From Pantoea allii (GTDB taxonomy: Bacteria > Pseudomonadota > Gammaproteobacteria > Enterobacterales > Enterobacteriaceae): a DNA stretch of 64,000 nt. Positions 1 through 8,637 of this stretch are shown piece by piece (position 1 is the first letter of the stretch; each line of letters starts with the position of its first letter). The notes under the pieces were generated by a model. It saw only the letters and a list, made by a program, of their open reading frames with translations, searched no databases and was not told the DNA's origin. The stretch is taken from NCBI RefSeq assembly GCF_002307475.1, contig NZ_NTMH01000040.1:62001-126000 (forward strand), in the 5' to 3' direction. The translations under genes and the position numbers were made by a program.

Positions 1-320
1 CCATGTCGGCGCTGTCTCTGGGCGATCAACATATCTGGGTCAGCCGGGTCAATTTGCCGGTTAAATCGCCGTTGCGGATACGCATTGCCTCGGCGGATGT
101 TTCACTGACGCTGCAACCCGCGCAAAACAGCTCCATCCGAAATGTGCTGCCTGCGCAGGTCGTCGAGCTTATTGAGGTAGGCGATCAGGTTGAAGTGAAG
201 CTGCGTATTGGCATCAGTGAGCTGTGGGCGCGTATCTCGCCCTGGGCGCGCGACGAGCTTAATATCCGGCCCCAACAGTGGCTGTATGCGCAGATTAAAA
301 GCGTGTCGGTCACGACCTGA
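1..320 (+). CDS. modC: Molybdate ABC transporter ATP-binding protein ModC, 3' end
   Basis: Only the last 105-106 codons are present; the gene enters from the left edge. The fragment matches the C-terminal Mop/TOBE region of ModC, ending in the typical run around [14 protein letters not shown] and WLYAQIKSV. ModC is the cytoplasmic ATPase that drives molybdate import with ModA and ModB, and this domain binds molybdate and regulates the pump. The nucleotide-binding half lies outside the window. The methionine at base 3 is internal, not the start. Molybdate uptake fits with the moa operon 12 kb further on. The next gene, ybhA, converges on it, as in E. coli. Confidence 0.93.
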   Translation, partial: MSALSLGDQHIWVSRVNLPVKSPLRIRIASADVSLTLQPAQNSSIRNVLPAQVVELIEVGDQVEVKLRIGISELWARISPWARDELNIRPQQWLYAQIKSVSVTT

Positions 321-324
321 GGTG

Positions 325-349
325 CCCGGTGGCATGTTGTCTCACCGGG
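325..349. terminator. Possible shared hairpin between modC and ybhA
   Basis: A 7-bp inverted repeat (CCCGGTG at 325-331, CACCGGG at 343-349) fills the 36-base gap between the convergent stops of modC and ybhA. There is no T run on either side, so the role as terminator is inferred from position. Confidence 0.35.
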
Positions 350-356
350 GCAGACA

Positions 357-1178
357 TCATGACAGAACGTGCTGATAAAGCGTGTCGGCGATACCGGTTT
401 CAAGGTTGGTGCCAGTCACCATTTTTGCCCGCGACTTAATGACGTCGTCCGCATTGCCCATTGCCACGCCCAGCCCGACGTTTTCCAGCATGCTCAGGTC
501 GTTGTAGTTATCGCCAAACGCAATCACGTCATCCATCGTCAGCCCCACAGATTCGACCCACTGCGCCAGACGCTTCCCTTTGCTGTTGCCGCCGCGCGCA
601 ACGTCAACCTGATCGTGCCATGACCACTCGCAGGCCAGCCCCAGTTCGGCTTCTGCGCGCTGGGCAAACTGCTGCAGTTCTGCGGTGTTCTCGTGGGAAA
701 GGGCAAACTTCCAGATCGACTGCGCCTCTTTGGCGGCCTGCGCCAGGCTGTCCACCTGCGTAAATACGGGGCGCTGGTGCGGCGGGAGCGATTCACTCCA
801 CTTCAGCGTGCGAATCACATGACCGGTCGGGGTTTGATACAGCATCGCATCGTCCACATACAGCAGGCCGTGAATCTGATGTTCGTCCAGCATCTCAATC
901 ACGCGTAGCGCAACCTGCGCATCCAGCGGGTCAGAAGCCAGCACTTTTTTGGCCGGATAGTCATACAGATAGGTGCCATTACAGCAGATGGCGGGCGTAT
1001 CCAGATTTAAGGCCTGATAGAAAGGATGAATGGCGCAGTGGTGACGTCCGGTCACGATAATCACCTTGACGCCAGCCTTGCGCGCTTGCGTAATCGCTTC
1101 CACGGATTGTGGCAGAATGGTTTTCGTCGGGGTCAACAGCGTGCCGTCAAGGTCGAGGGCGATTACACGATAGCTCAT
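357..1178 (-). CDS. ybhA: HAD-superfamily phosphatase YbhA (pyridoxal phosphate phosphatase type)
   Basis: This 273-residue cytosolic hydrolase belongs to the Cof-type HAD family. The N-terminal motif I is clear (D9-L-D11-G-T), the nucleophile and acid/base aspartates; the C-terminal GDNYNDLSML motif supplies metal-binding aspartates, and a WSWHDQVDVARGGNSKG stretch matches E. coli YbhA closely. E. coli YbhA dephosphorylates pyridoxal 5'-phosphate and some sugar phosphates. I chose the ATG at 1178 over one 12 bases upstream because GAGAGGA lies just before it and the protein then begins like the E. coli one. It lies between modC and the divergent pgl, the same order as in E. coli. Confidence 0.93.
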   Translation of the reverse strand: MSYRVIALDLDGTLLTPTKTILPQSVEAITQARKAGVKVIIVTGRHHCAIHPFYQALNLDTPAICCNGTYLYDYPAKKVLASDPLDAQVALRVIEMLDEHQIHGLLYVDDAMLYQTPTGHVIRTLKWSESLPPHQRPVFTQVDSLAQAAKEAQSIWKFALSHENTAELQQFAQRAEAELGLACEWSWHDQVDVARGGNSKGKRLAQWVESVGLTMDDVIAFGDNYNDLSMLENVGLGVAMGNADDVIKSRAKMVTGTNLETGIADTLYQHVLS

Positions 1179-1333
1179 TAATCCTCTCATCGGAATGGGT
1201 TAGCAGAGCAGCAAGTCTACACCCGACCTGGGTACGGAAACAAAAATCAGGGCACAAATCATTCCAGCGAGACAGAAAAAAACGCGCTACAGTGACCTGC
1301 AGAACAACATGAGTCAGCGAAAAAGGAGAATAC

Positions 1334-2335
1334 ATGAAGCAAGTTGTCTACACCGCCAGTCCTGAGAGTCAACAAATCCATGTCTGGCAGTTGAATGAAG
1401 ATGGCACCTTGACGCTACTACAGGTTACGGACGTTGCGGGTCAGGTTCAGCCTATGGTGGTGAGTCCGAAAAAAGATTTCTTGTATGTAGGCGTGCGTCC
1501 CGACTTCCGCGTACTGGCGTTTCGCATCGCCCCGGACGGCACGCTGACCGAAGCCGGACAGGCACCGCTGCCGGGAAGCCCGACCCATATCTCCACCGAC
1601 CATGCTGGCCGGTTCCTGTTTTGTGGTTCCTATAACGATGCGTGCGTCAGTATCAGCCCAATAGGCGAGGACGGCGTGCCACAGGCACCGAGCCAGGTGA
1701 TTGACGGTCTGGCGGGATGCCACTCCGCCAACATCGACAATGCCGATCGCACGTTGTACGTACCTGCGCTGAAGCAGGATCGCATCTGCCTGTTTGATCT
1801 TGGCGCTGACGGTCAGTTAACCCCGCATGCACAAGAGCAGGTCACGACGGCGGAAGGGGCCGGGCCGCGGCACATGGCGTTTCATGCCAACGGACAGTAC
1901 GCCTACAGCGTCAATGAACTCAACAGCACGGTCGAGGTCTGGGCGCTGAACAATGCGCATGGCAAGGTCGAGTCGGTGCAAACGCTGGATATCATGCCGC
2001 CAGATTTTACCGGTACGCGCTGGGCTGCGGATATTCATCTGACGCCAGATGGCCGTTTCCTGTATGCGTGCGATCGCACCAGCAGCATGTTAACGGTGTT
2101 CAGCATCAGCGAAGACGGCGCCGTTCTGACGCGGGAAGGGTTCCAGCCTACGGAAACCCAGCCGCGCGGGTTCAATATCGATCATACGGGTCAGTACCTG
2201 GTGGCGGCAGGGCAGAAGTCGCACCACATTGAGGTGTATAACATTACCTCGCCACAGGGATTACTGAAGCCGGTAGGCCGCTACGCCGTTGGACAAGGTC
2301 CAATGTGGGTGGTGGTTCATCAACTGGCAGGGTAA
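1334..2335 (+). CDS. pgl: 6-phosphogluconolactonase
   Basis: A 333-residue protein of the beta-propeller lactonase family, nearly the same length as E. coli Pgl (331). It hydrolyses 6-phospho-D-glucono-1,5-lactone to 6-phosphogluconate, the second step of the oxidative pentose phosphate pathway, in the cytosol. Conserved stretches include [11 protein letters not shown], the EGAGPRHM segment, DIHLTPDGR and the C-terminal [18 protein letters not shown] lies shortly before the ATG. The gene stands alone, divergent from ybhA and convergent with ybhB, with a 12-bp stem-loop after it. Confidence 0.97.
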   Translation: MKQVVYTASPESQQIHVWQLNEDGTLTLLQVTDVAGQVQPMVVSPKKDFLYVGVRPDFRVLAFRIAPDGTLTEAGQAPLPGSPTHISTDHAGRFLFCGSYNDACVSISPIGEDGVPQAPSQVIDGLAGCHSANIDNADRTLYVPALKQDRICLFDLGADGQLTPHAQEQVTTAEGAGPRHMAFHANGQYAYSVNELNSTVEVWALNNAHGKVESVQTLDIMPPDFTGTRWAADIHLTPDGRFLYACDRTSSMLTVFSISEDGAVLTREGFQPTETQPRGFNIDHTGQYLVAAGQKSHHIEVYNITSPQGLLKPVGRYAVGQGPMWVVVHQLAG

Positions 2336-2346
2336 CGTTCAGGATG

Positions 2347-2380
2347 GCCGCTTCCGGTAAGACGTTTAACCGGAAGCGGC
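2347..2380. terminator. Stem-loop between convergent pgl and ybhB
   Basis: A perfect 12-bp inverted repeat (GCCGCTTCCGGT at 2347-2358, its complement at 2369-2380) with a 10-base loop sits in the 60-base gap between the two stops. No clear T tract follows, so it could also be a REP-like element or an mRNA-stabilising hairpin. Confidence 0.5.
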
Positions 2381-2395
2381 ATTGTCAGGCGACGA

Positions 2396-2872
2396 TCAGA
2401 CGTAATGAACGGTTAACGCTGCGCTGGCTAACACGTGAAAGTGCACGTTAAACCCAACCATCGCGCCGCTGGCACCCTCATCAACCTCGATTTTATCCAC
2501 ATCCAGCGCATGAACGCTGAAGATATAACGATGGGTTTCACCGGTGGGTGGTGCCGCGCCGCCGTAGCCGGCCTGGCCAAAATCGGTGCGTGTCTGCAGC
2601 GCGCCGGCTGGCAGCGCGGCTTTACCGGAACCCGCTCCCTGCGGCAGCGATGTCGTGTCGGCCGGAATATTCGCCACCACCCAGTGCCACCAGCCTGAGC
2701 CTGTAGGCGCATCCGGATCGAAGCAGGTGATCACAAAACTTTTGGTGCCCTCTGGCGCGTCTTCCCAGGCCAGGTGGGGTGAAAGATTATCGCCCTGATA
2801 ACCCATTCCGTTAAAAACGTGTTTTTCCGGCATTTTGTCGCCGTCATGTAAATCCTGGCTGTAAACTCGCAT
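2396..2872 (-). CDS. ybhB: YbhB, PEBP-family (RKIP-like) protein
   Basis: A 158-residue cytosolic protein of the phosphatidylethanolamine-binding (RKIP/PEBP) family, the same length as E. coli YbhB. Family hallmarks are visible: the central DPDAPTGSGWWHWVV block, the GAAPPTGETHRYIF segment and the C-terminal NVHFHVLA. These form the anion-binding pocket in structures of the family; the physiological ligand in bacteria is unknown. The ATG at 2872 is preferred over a GTG one codon upstream because AAGGAG lies five bases before it and the length then matches. It sits between pgl and bioA as in E. coli. Confidence 0.95.
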   Translation of the reverse strand: MRVYSQDLHDGDKMPEKHVFNGMGYQGDNLSPHLAWEDAPEGTKSFVITCFDPDAPTGSGWWHWVVANIPADTTSLPQGAGSGKAALPAGALQTRTDFGQAGYGGAAPPTGETHRYIFSVHALDVDKIEVDEGASGAMVGFNVHFHVLASAALTVHYV

Positions 2873-2946
2873 CACATCTCCTTGCGTTAATGGTCACTGC
2901 CTTTTCATCTTAACCAAAAGCCGGTTTACGTCCAGCCGTTGAAACA

Positions 2947-4239
2947 TTAAGAAAGAAAGTGTGCCGGCTTCTCAAGCGCCGCACCTATCGCATTGACCAG
3001 CGTATTCAGCGCCTCAGGCGTGATGATATAAGGTGGCATCAGATAAATCAGGCGACCAAAGGGCCGAATCCAGACGCCCTGGCTGACAAAGAATTGCTGT
3101 AAGGTTGCCATGTTGACCGGGCGATGGGTTTCCACAACGCCAATGGCTCCCAGCACGCGAACATCGGCCACTTCGGGGGCGTGGCGCAGGGGCAGCAGCG
3201 TGTCACGTAGCTGACGTTCTATTGCGGCAACCTGATGACGCCAGTCGCCTTCCTGCACTATCGCCAGGCTTTCTGTTGCGACAGCGCAGGCCAGCGGGTT
3301 CGCCATAAAGGTGGGGCCGTGCATAAAACAGCCCGCCGGACTGTGGCTGATGGTATCGGCCACCTCCCGCGTCGTGAGGGTGGCGGCCAGGCTCATGGTG
3401 CCGCCGGTCAGGGCTTTTCCGACACACATCATATCCGGCGTAATCGCCGCATGTTCGCAGGCAAACAGCTTACCGGTGCGGCCGAAGCCGGTGGCGATTT
3501 CATCGGCGATCAGCAGGATGCCATAGCGGTCACAACATTCGCGCACGACCTGCAAATAGCGCGGATGATAAAAACGCATCCCGCCTGCGCCCTGAACCAC
3601 GGGTTCCAGAATCACCGCCGCCAACTGGCTCTGATGTTGCTGGATCAGCCGGACAAAATCCTCAGCATCGCGCGCCTCCCACTCATCATCAAACCCGCAC
3701 TGCGGTGCTTCAGCGAAATGGTGCTCGGGCAGGTAGCCGCGCCACAGGCTGTGCATGGAATTATCCGGATCGCATACCGACATCGCGGCAAAAGTATCGC
3801 CGTGATAACCCCGTTTGAGCGTCAGAAACTGCTGACGCGTTTCTCCTCGCCCCAGCCAGTATTGCAGCGCCATCTTCATCGCCACTTCGACGGCAACGGA
3901 GCCGGAATCCGCCAGAAACACGCACTCCAGCGCGTCTGGCGTCATGGTGACTAACTGGCGGCAAAGGGCCACGGCGGCAGGATGGGTAATGCCGCCGAAC
4001 ATCACATGGGACATCTGCGCCATCTGCTGTTGCAGCGCCCGATTCAGGCGCGGATGGTTATAGCCATGTATCGCCGCCCACCACGACGACATCCCGTCCA
4101 CCAGCTCGCGACCATCTGCCAGTTGCAGATGGTAATCCCGAGCCGCAACAACCGGATAGCAGGGCAGTGGCTGCGTCATTGAGGTATAGGGATGCCAGAT
4201 ATGCTGGCGATCAAATTCAGCGTCCTGTGGAGTAAACAT
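2947..4239 (-). CDS. bioA: Adenosylmethionine-8-amino-7-oxononanoate aminotransferase (DAPA synthase)
   Basis: A 430-residue class-III PLP aminotransferase that converts 7-keto-8-aminopelargonate (KAPA) to 7,8-diaminopelargonate using S-adenosylmethionine as amino donor, the antepenultimate step of biotin synthesis. Visible are the N-terminal DRQHIWHPYTSM, the substrate-pocket SSWWAAIHGYNHP, the LIADEIATGFGRTG block and the PLP lysine in CVGKALTGG. E. coli BioA has 429 residues. It is transcribed divergently from bioBFCD across an 85-base gap that carries the BirA operator, so both arms should be repressed together by biotinyl-5'-AMP-loaded BirA. Confidence 0.97.
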   Translation of the reverse strand: MFTPQDAEFDRQHIWHPYTSMTQPLPCYPVVAARDYHLQLADGRELVDGMSSWWAAIHGYNHPRLNRALQQQMAQMSHVMFGGITHPAAVALCRQLVTMTPDALECVFLADSGSVAVEVAMKMALQYWLGRGETRQQFLTLKRGYHGDTFAAMSVCDPDNSMHSLWRGYLPEHHFAEAPQCGFDDEWEARDAEDFVRLIQQHQSQLAAVILEPVVQGAGGMRFYHPRYLQVVRECCDRYGILLIADEIATGFGRTGKLFACEHAAITPDMMCVGKALTGGTMSLAATLTTREVADTISHSPAGCFMHGPTFMANPLACAVATESLAIVQEGDWRHQVAAIERQLRDTLLPLRHAPEVADVRVLGAIGVVETHRPVNMATLQQFFVSQGVWIRPFGRLIYLMPPYIITPEALNTLVNAIGAALEKPAHFLS

Positions 4240-4244
4240 TGGAG

Positions 4245-4277
4245 TTGTAAACCAAAATAAAAAGATTTAGTTTACAA
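4245..4277. promoter_or_regulatory. BirA operator of the divergent bio promoters
   Basis: The inverted repeat TTGTAAACC (4245-4253) and AGTTTACAA (4269-4277), separated by 15 bases, is the classic BirA-binding palindrome. It lies between bioA and bioB in the same place as the E. coli bio operator. Biotin-loaded BirA dimers are expected to shut off both directions when biotin is plentiful. Confidence 0.93.
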
Positions 4278-4324
4278 GTATAACCACGTTAACTGTCGGG
4301 ATGACACCTTTTTTGGAGTATGTA

Positions 4325-5356
4325 ATGTCACAACGTTGGACTATAGCCCAGGCGCAGGCGCTGTTCGATCGGCCTTTTCTTGAACTGATGTTTGAGGCAC
4401 AGCAGGTGCATCGCCAGCACTTCGATCCCCGTCAGGTTCAGGTCAGCACGCTGCTGTCGATCAAAACCGGGGCCTGCCCTGAAGACTGCAAATATTGCCC
4501 GCAAAGCGCCCGTTACAAGACCGGTCTGGAATCGGAGCGCCTGATGGAAGTGGATGAGGTACTGCGTTCCGCGCAAAAGGCCAAAGCTGCCGGTTCGAGC
4601 CGCTTCTGCATGGGTGCCGCGTGGAAAAACCCCAGTGACCGCGATATGCCTTACCTGGAAAAAATGGTGGAAGGCGTTAAAGCGATGGGCATGGAAACCT
4701 GCATGACGCTTGGCACGCTGAGCGACAGCCAGGTCCAGCGTTTAGGCAGTGCCGGACTCGATTTCTACAACCACAACCTGGATACCTCGCCGGAGTTTTA
4801 CGGCAATATCATTACCACACGTAGCTATCAGGAACGCCTGGATACGCTGGGTAAAGTGCGCCAGGCGGGCATTAAAGTCTGTTCCGGCGGGATTGTGGGC
4901 CTGGGTGAAACGGTGAACGATCGCGCGGGCCTGCTGGTGCAACTGGCGAACCTGCCTACGCCGCCGGAAAGCGTGCCGATCAACATGCTGGTGAAGGTCA
5001 AAGGCACTCCGCTGGCAGAGAATGATGACGTTGAGCCGTTCGACTTTATCCGCACCATCGCCGTCGCCCGTATCATGATGCCGACCTCGCATGTTCGCCT
5101 GTCGGCGGGCCGTGAGCAGATGAGCGAACAGACCCAGGCGATGTGCTTTATGGCAGGTGCGAACTCCATTTTCTACGGATGCAAACTGCTGACCACGCCG
5201 AACCCGGAAGAAGATAAAGATATGCTGTTGTTCCGCAAGCTGGGGCTGAATCCTGAACATACCCAGACTGACAACGGCGACAATGCACAACAGCAGCAGC
5301 TAACGGAGCAACTGCTTCACGCCGATACAGAAAAATTCTATAACGCGGCGCTGTAA
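4325..5356 (+). CDS. bioB: Biotin synthase
   Basis: A 343-residue radical-SAM enzyme that inserts sulfur into dethiobiotin, the last step of biotin synthesis. The radical-SAM cluster motif is C51-x3-C55-x2-C58 (in [10 protein letters not shown]); further cysteines in the FCMG and TCMTLG stretches and the later KVCSGG segment ligate the sacrificial 2Fe-2S cluster. An ATG 24 bases upstream is possible, but TTGGAG six to ten bases before 4325 and alignment with E. coli BioB favour the shorter form. It opens the bioBFCD operon, whose genes follow with overlaps, downstream of the BirA operator. Confidence 0.97.
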   Translation: MSQRWTIAQAQALFDRPFLELMFEAQQVHRQHFDPRQVQVSTLLSIKTGACPEDCKYCPQSARYKTGLESERLMEVDEVLRSAQKAKAAGSSRFCMGAAWKNPSDRDMPYLEKMVEGVKAMGMETCMTLGTLSDSQVQRLGSAGLDFYNHNLDTSPEFYGNIITTRSYQERLDTLGKVRQAGIKVCSGGIVGLGETVNDRAGLLVQLANLPTPPESVPINMLVKVKGTPLAENDDVEPFDFIRTIAVARIMMPTSHVRLSAGREQMSEQTQAMCFMAGANSIFYGCKLLTTPNPEEDKDMLLFRKLGLNPEHTQTDNGDNAQQQQLTEQLLHADTEKFYNAAL

Positions 5357-6507
5357 TGAGCTGGCAGCAACGCATGCAGCAGGCGCTGACGCAGCGCCGG
5401 GCTGAAGATGGCTGGCGTGAACGGCGGGTGATTGAGGAGAACCAAACGCGCCTGATCCGCCATGCCGGTCAGATGTATCGCCACTTTTCCAGTAACGACT
5501 ATCTTGGACTGAGCCAGCATCCTGCGGTGATCGCGGGCTGGCAACAGGGCGCGGCGCAGGCGGGAGCTGGCGCGGGTGCATCAAGCCATGTCACCGGCTA
5601 TCATCGGCTCCATGCCGAGCTGGAAGCCCAACTGGCGGACTGGCTGGGCTATCCGCGCGCACTGCTGTTTATTTCGGGCTTTGCGGCCAACCAGGCGATC
5701 ATTCACCTGTTAGCCGAGAAAAATGACCGCATCCTGGCCGATAAACTCACTCATGCTTCGCTGCTGGAGGCCGCCAGCCACAGCCCGGCGCAGCTGCGCC
5801 GTTTTACACATAACGATCCACATAGCCTGGCTGCCCGGCTGGATGCACCCTGCGAGGGGCAAACGCTGGTGGTCACCGAAGGCATTTTCAGTATGGATGG
5901 CGATAGCGCGCCCTTACAGGCGATTGCTGCTCAGGCGAAACAGGCCCGCGCGGGGTTGCTGGTCGATGATGCGCACGGTATTGGTGTCACCGGCGAACAG
6001 GGGCGGGGCAGCTGTTGGGCGCAGGGCATCAAACCTGACCTGCTGGTGGTGACCTTTGGCAAAGCCTTCGGCGTCAGTGGCGCCGCGTTGTTGTGTGATG
6101 AGGCTACCGCCGATTATTTTCTGCAATTTTCCCGCCATTTGATTTACTCCACCGCGATGCCGCCGGCCCAGGCCAGCGCGCTGTTAGCCGCGCTTAAACA
6201 GGTGCAGGTGGGCGATGAACATCGCCAACGCCTTGCTCACAATATCGCCCATTTTCGTCGCGGGGCAGCCTCATTGCCCTGGGCGCTCATGGATTCGTCC
6301 AGCGCGATTCAGCCGTTGATCGTCGGCGATAACGGGCAGGCGCTGGCGCTGTCTGCGCGCTTAGCCCGTGCGGGATGCTGGGTCAGTGCGATTCGTCCGC
6401 CAACGGTGCCACCGGGTACAGCGCGTTTACGTATTACGCTGACGGCCGCCCATCAGCCAGACGATATTGACGTCTTACTGGAGGCGCTGCATGACGCTGC
6501 AGATTGA
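5356..6507 (+). CDS. bioF: 8-amino-7-oxononanoate synthase (KAPA synthase)
   Basis: A 383-residue PLP enzyme of the alpha-oxoamine synthase family. It condenses pimeloyl-ACP (or -CoA) with L-alanine to KAPA, the first step of biotin ring assembly. Motifs seen: [13 protein letters not shown] near residue 38, [12 protein letters not shown] for substrate binding, [11 protein letters not shown], and TFGKAFG with the PLP lysine near residue 235. The start overlaps the bioB stop by one base (TAATG), which argues for translational coupling. Length matches E. coli BioF (384). Confidence 0.97.
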   Translation: MSWQQRMQQALTQRRAEDGWRERRVIEENQTRLIRHAGQMYRHFSSNDYLGLSQHPAVIAGWQQGAAQAGAGAGASSHVTGYHRLHAELEAQLADWLGYPRALLFISGFAANQAIIHLLAEKNDRILADKLTHASLLEAASHSPAQLRRFTHNDPHSLAARLDAPCEGQTLVVTEGIFSMDGDSAPLQAIAAQAKQARAGLLVDDAHGIGVTGEQGRGSCWAQGIKPDLLVVTFGKAFGVSGAALLCDEATADYFLQFSRHLIYSTAMPPAQASALLAALKQVQVGDEHRQRLAHNIAHFRRGAASLPWALMDSSSAIQPLIVGDNGQALALSARLARAGCWVSAIRPPTVPPGTARLRITLTAAHQPDDIDVLLEALHDAAD

Positions 6508-7246
6508 TAAACGCGCCGTTGCCAGAGCCTTTGGTCGCGCGGCCTCCCAGTATGATCACCATGCCGAACTCCAACGGTTGAGCGGTGATGCACTGCTGGC
6601 GTGGGCACCCGCGCGCACTGGCCTGCAGGTGCTGGATGCCGGTTGTGGGACCGGCTGGTACAGCCGGATATGGCACGAGCGGGGCAAACAGGTCACCGCG
6701 TTGGATCTGTCAGCGCAGATGTTGCACCAGGCCCGGCAAAATGGCGTCGCGCATCACTATCTGGCAGGGGATATCGATGCGCTGCCGTTGGCAAACCAGT
6801 GCGTTGACCTGGTATGGAGCAACCTGGTGGTGCAATGGAGCGAAGATTTGCAGGGGGCGCTAACGCAGTTTAACCGGGTACTAAAGCCTGGCGGCTGTTT
6901 GCTGTTTTCCACCCTGAGCGCGGGCTCTCTGCACGAAGTCCATCAGGCCTGGTCGCACCTGGATGGCAGCCTGCACGCTAATCGCTTCCTGCCCGCGCAG
7001 GAGATTGCCGCCGCCTGTGAAGCTCAGCATCTGCACTGCCATGCACAAACCTTTATCTTGCATTTCCCCGATGCCCTCAGCGCGATGCGCTCTCTGAAAG
7101 GCATCGGGGCAACCCATTTGCATAGCGGGCGATCCGCTTGTTTGTTGACGCGTCAACGTCTTGCTCAACTCGAAGCCCACTGGCCCCGGGATGAGCAGGG
7201 TTTTCGCCTCAGTTACCATGTGATGTTTGGAGTGACGAAATCATGA
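6491..7246 (+). CDS. bioC: Malonyl-ACP O-methyltransferase
   Basis: A 251-residue SAM-dependent methyltransferase. It methylates the free carboxyl of malonyl-ACP so that fatty-acid enzymes can extend it to pimeloyl-ACP methyl ester. SAM motif I is [10 protein letters not shown] (about residues 47-56), with the [10 protein letters not shown] and WSNLVVQW segments following. The ATG at 6491 gives exactly the E. coli length and has GGAGG upstream; it overlaps the bioF end by 17 bases. A start 24 bases upstream is less likely. BioC usually works with the esterase BioH, which is not in this operon. Confidence 0.96.
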   Translation: MTLQIDKRAVARAFGRAASQYDHHAELQRLSGDALLAWAPARTGLQVLDAGCGTGWYSRIWHERGKQVTALDLSAQMLHQARQNGVAHHYLAGDIDALPLANQCVDLVWSNLVVQWSEDLQGALTQFNRVLKPGGCLLFSTLSAGSLHEVHQAWSHLDGSLHANRFLPAQEIAAACEAQHLHCHAQTFILHFPDALSAMRSLKGIGATHLHSGRSACLLTRQRLAQLEAHWPRDEQGFRLSYHVMFGVTKS

Positions 7247-7929
7247 AACGCTGGTTTGTGACCGGCACCGACACCGAAGTCGGTAAAACGGTGGCCAGTG
7301 CGGCGCTGCTGCAGGCTGCCACGGCTGCAGGTTATCGTTGTGCAGGCTATAAACCTGTTGCCTCGGGCTGCGAGTTAACTGCGTCAGGCGTGCGTAACAG
7401 CGATGCGCTGGCGTTACAGCGTTACAGCAACGTTGCGCTGCGCTACGAGCAGGTGAATCCGCTGGCGTTTATGGAGCCAACCTCGCCGCATATCGTCAGC
7501 GCGGATGAGGGTAGACCGATTGAGTTTGCCACCCTGTCGGCGGGGCTGCGTGAACTTGAGCCGCTGGCCGAGTGGATTCTGGTCGAGGGAGCAGGCGGCT
7601 GGTACACGCCGCTTTCTGAGACGCAAACCTATGCAGACTGGGTAGAGGCGGAGCAACTGCCGGTGATTTTGGTGGTGGGCGTTAAGCTGGGATGTATTAA
7701 TCATGCCATGCTGACGGCCGATGCTGTCCGCGCACGCGGTCTGCGACTGGCGGGCTGGATCGCCAATACGGTACAGCCGCCCGGTCGGCGCTATCAGGAA
7801 TACCTCACGGCCTTAACACAGCGCCTTCCGGCACCTTGTCTGGGTGTGATTCCCTGGTTAACGGATGAGGACCAGCAGGCTGACTGTGGTCAGTACCTGA
7901 CGCTGCCTGGCGAATCAGGCCACGGTTAA
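7243..7929 (+). CDS. bioD: Dethiobiotin synthetase
   Basis: A 228-residue ATP-dependent ligase that closes the ureido ring: diaminopelargonate + CO2 + ATP gives dethiobiotin. The N-terminal P-loop GTDTEVGKT spans residues 8-16, followed by the substrate lysine in GYKPVASG and the EGAGGWYTPL loop. The ATG overlaps the bioC stop (ATGA). It is the last gene of bioBFCD; its 3' end overlaps the convergent ATPase gene by 15 bases, so no terminator separates the two. Confidence 0.97.
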   Translation: MKRWFVTGTDTEVGKTVASAALLQAATAAGYRCAGYKPVASGCELTASGVRNSDALALQRYSNVALRYEQVNPLAFMEPTSPHIVSADEGRPIEFATLSAGLRELEPLAEWILVEGAGGWYTPLSETQTYADWVEAEQLPVILVVGVKLGCINHAMLTADAVRARGLRLAGWIANTVQPPGRRYQEYLTALTQRLPAPCLGVIPWLTDEDQQADCGQYLTLPGESGHG

Positions 7930-8637
7930 CCATTTATCCAGGGTACCGTCATCCAACTGGGTGACGTTGCCCTGAGCAACATTGCGGCCGCGATGCAGCA
8001 GTAAAAAGTTGTCAGCCACGCGGCGAATCAATGAAACCCGCTGTTCAAGCAGCAAAATCGTCAGACCATAGTCGCGGTTCAGGCGACGAATCAGATTCCC
8101 CATCTCTTCTTCCAGCCAGGGCGCCATACCGTCGGCAGGCTCATCCAGAATCAGCAGGCGCGGCTGTAAGACCAGCGCACGGGCCAGCGCCAGTTGCTGC
8201 TGCTGATAGACGGGCAAATCGCCGCTACGCTGTTGACGCAACGAATAAAGCGCCGGCAGCAGGTCGAATATCATTTCCGGGATAGCCCGATAGCCGTCAC
8301 GCGGTTGTGCGCCTGCCAGTAAAGCAATGAGTAAATTATCCTCGACGCTCATCTGAGTAAAAATATGTCGCCCCTGCGGAACATAGCCAATGCCCTGACG
8401 GGCGCGCAGCTCTGCAGGCTGCGACAACAGGTCTTCAGGCGGCGAACCATCCTGCTGCCAGCTAATGGTCCCGCTGTTTATAGGCAGCTTCCCCATAATG
8501 CAGTTGACCAGGGTGGTTTTCCCCATGCCTGGCCGTCCCAGTATGCCGGTGCAGGTGCCGGGAGGCAGGTCCAGATCCACATTCCAGAGAATATGATTTT
8601 TACCGTAAAACTGATTCACCGACCGTAAACTTAACAT
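7915..8637 (-). CDS. Orphan ABC ATPase, UrtE-like, with degenerate signature motif
   Basis: A 240-residue ABC ATP-binding protein most like UrtE, the branched-chain-type ATPase of urea importers. Walker A is GRPGMGKTT (34-42), the Q-loop sits in GYVPQGRHIF (85-94) and Walker B is LLILDEP (161-167) with E166. The ABC signature, normally LSGGQ, reads LPVYQ (141-145), so the serine and both glycines that contact ATP are gone. No permease or binding-protein gene is adjacent. I chose the ATG at 8637 because AAGGAG precedes it; a longer form would start at 8685. It overlaps bioD tail to tail by 15 bases. Function is uncertain: it may be inactive for transport or have another role. Confidence 0.8.
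   Translation of the reverse strand: MLSLRSVNQFYGKNHILWNVDLDLPPGTCTGILGRPGMGKTTLVNCIMGKLPINSGTISWQQDGSPPEDLLSQPAELRARQGIGYVPQGRHIFTQMSVEDNLLIALLAGAQPRDGYRAIPEMIFDLLPALYSLRQQRSGDLPVYQQQQLALARALVLQPRLLILDEPADGMAPWLEEEMGNLIRRLNRDYGLTILLLEQRVSLIRRVADNFLLLHRGRNVAQGNVTQLDDGTLDKWLTVA

Noticed and set aside
1179..1190. Earlier start of ybhA at 1190
   Set aside because: The upstream ATG would place the ribosome site within the coding sequence; ATG 1178 follows a good GAGAGGA and matches the E. coli protein start.
3235..3954. 239-codon plus-strand frame within bioA
   Set aside because: Antisense to a conserved PLP enzyme; composition and lack of motifs indicate a shadow.
4742..5290. 182-codon frame (minus) inside bioB
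   Set aside because: Antisense shadow of bioB, with basic, Arg/His-rich composition typical of GC-rich off-frame reading.
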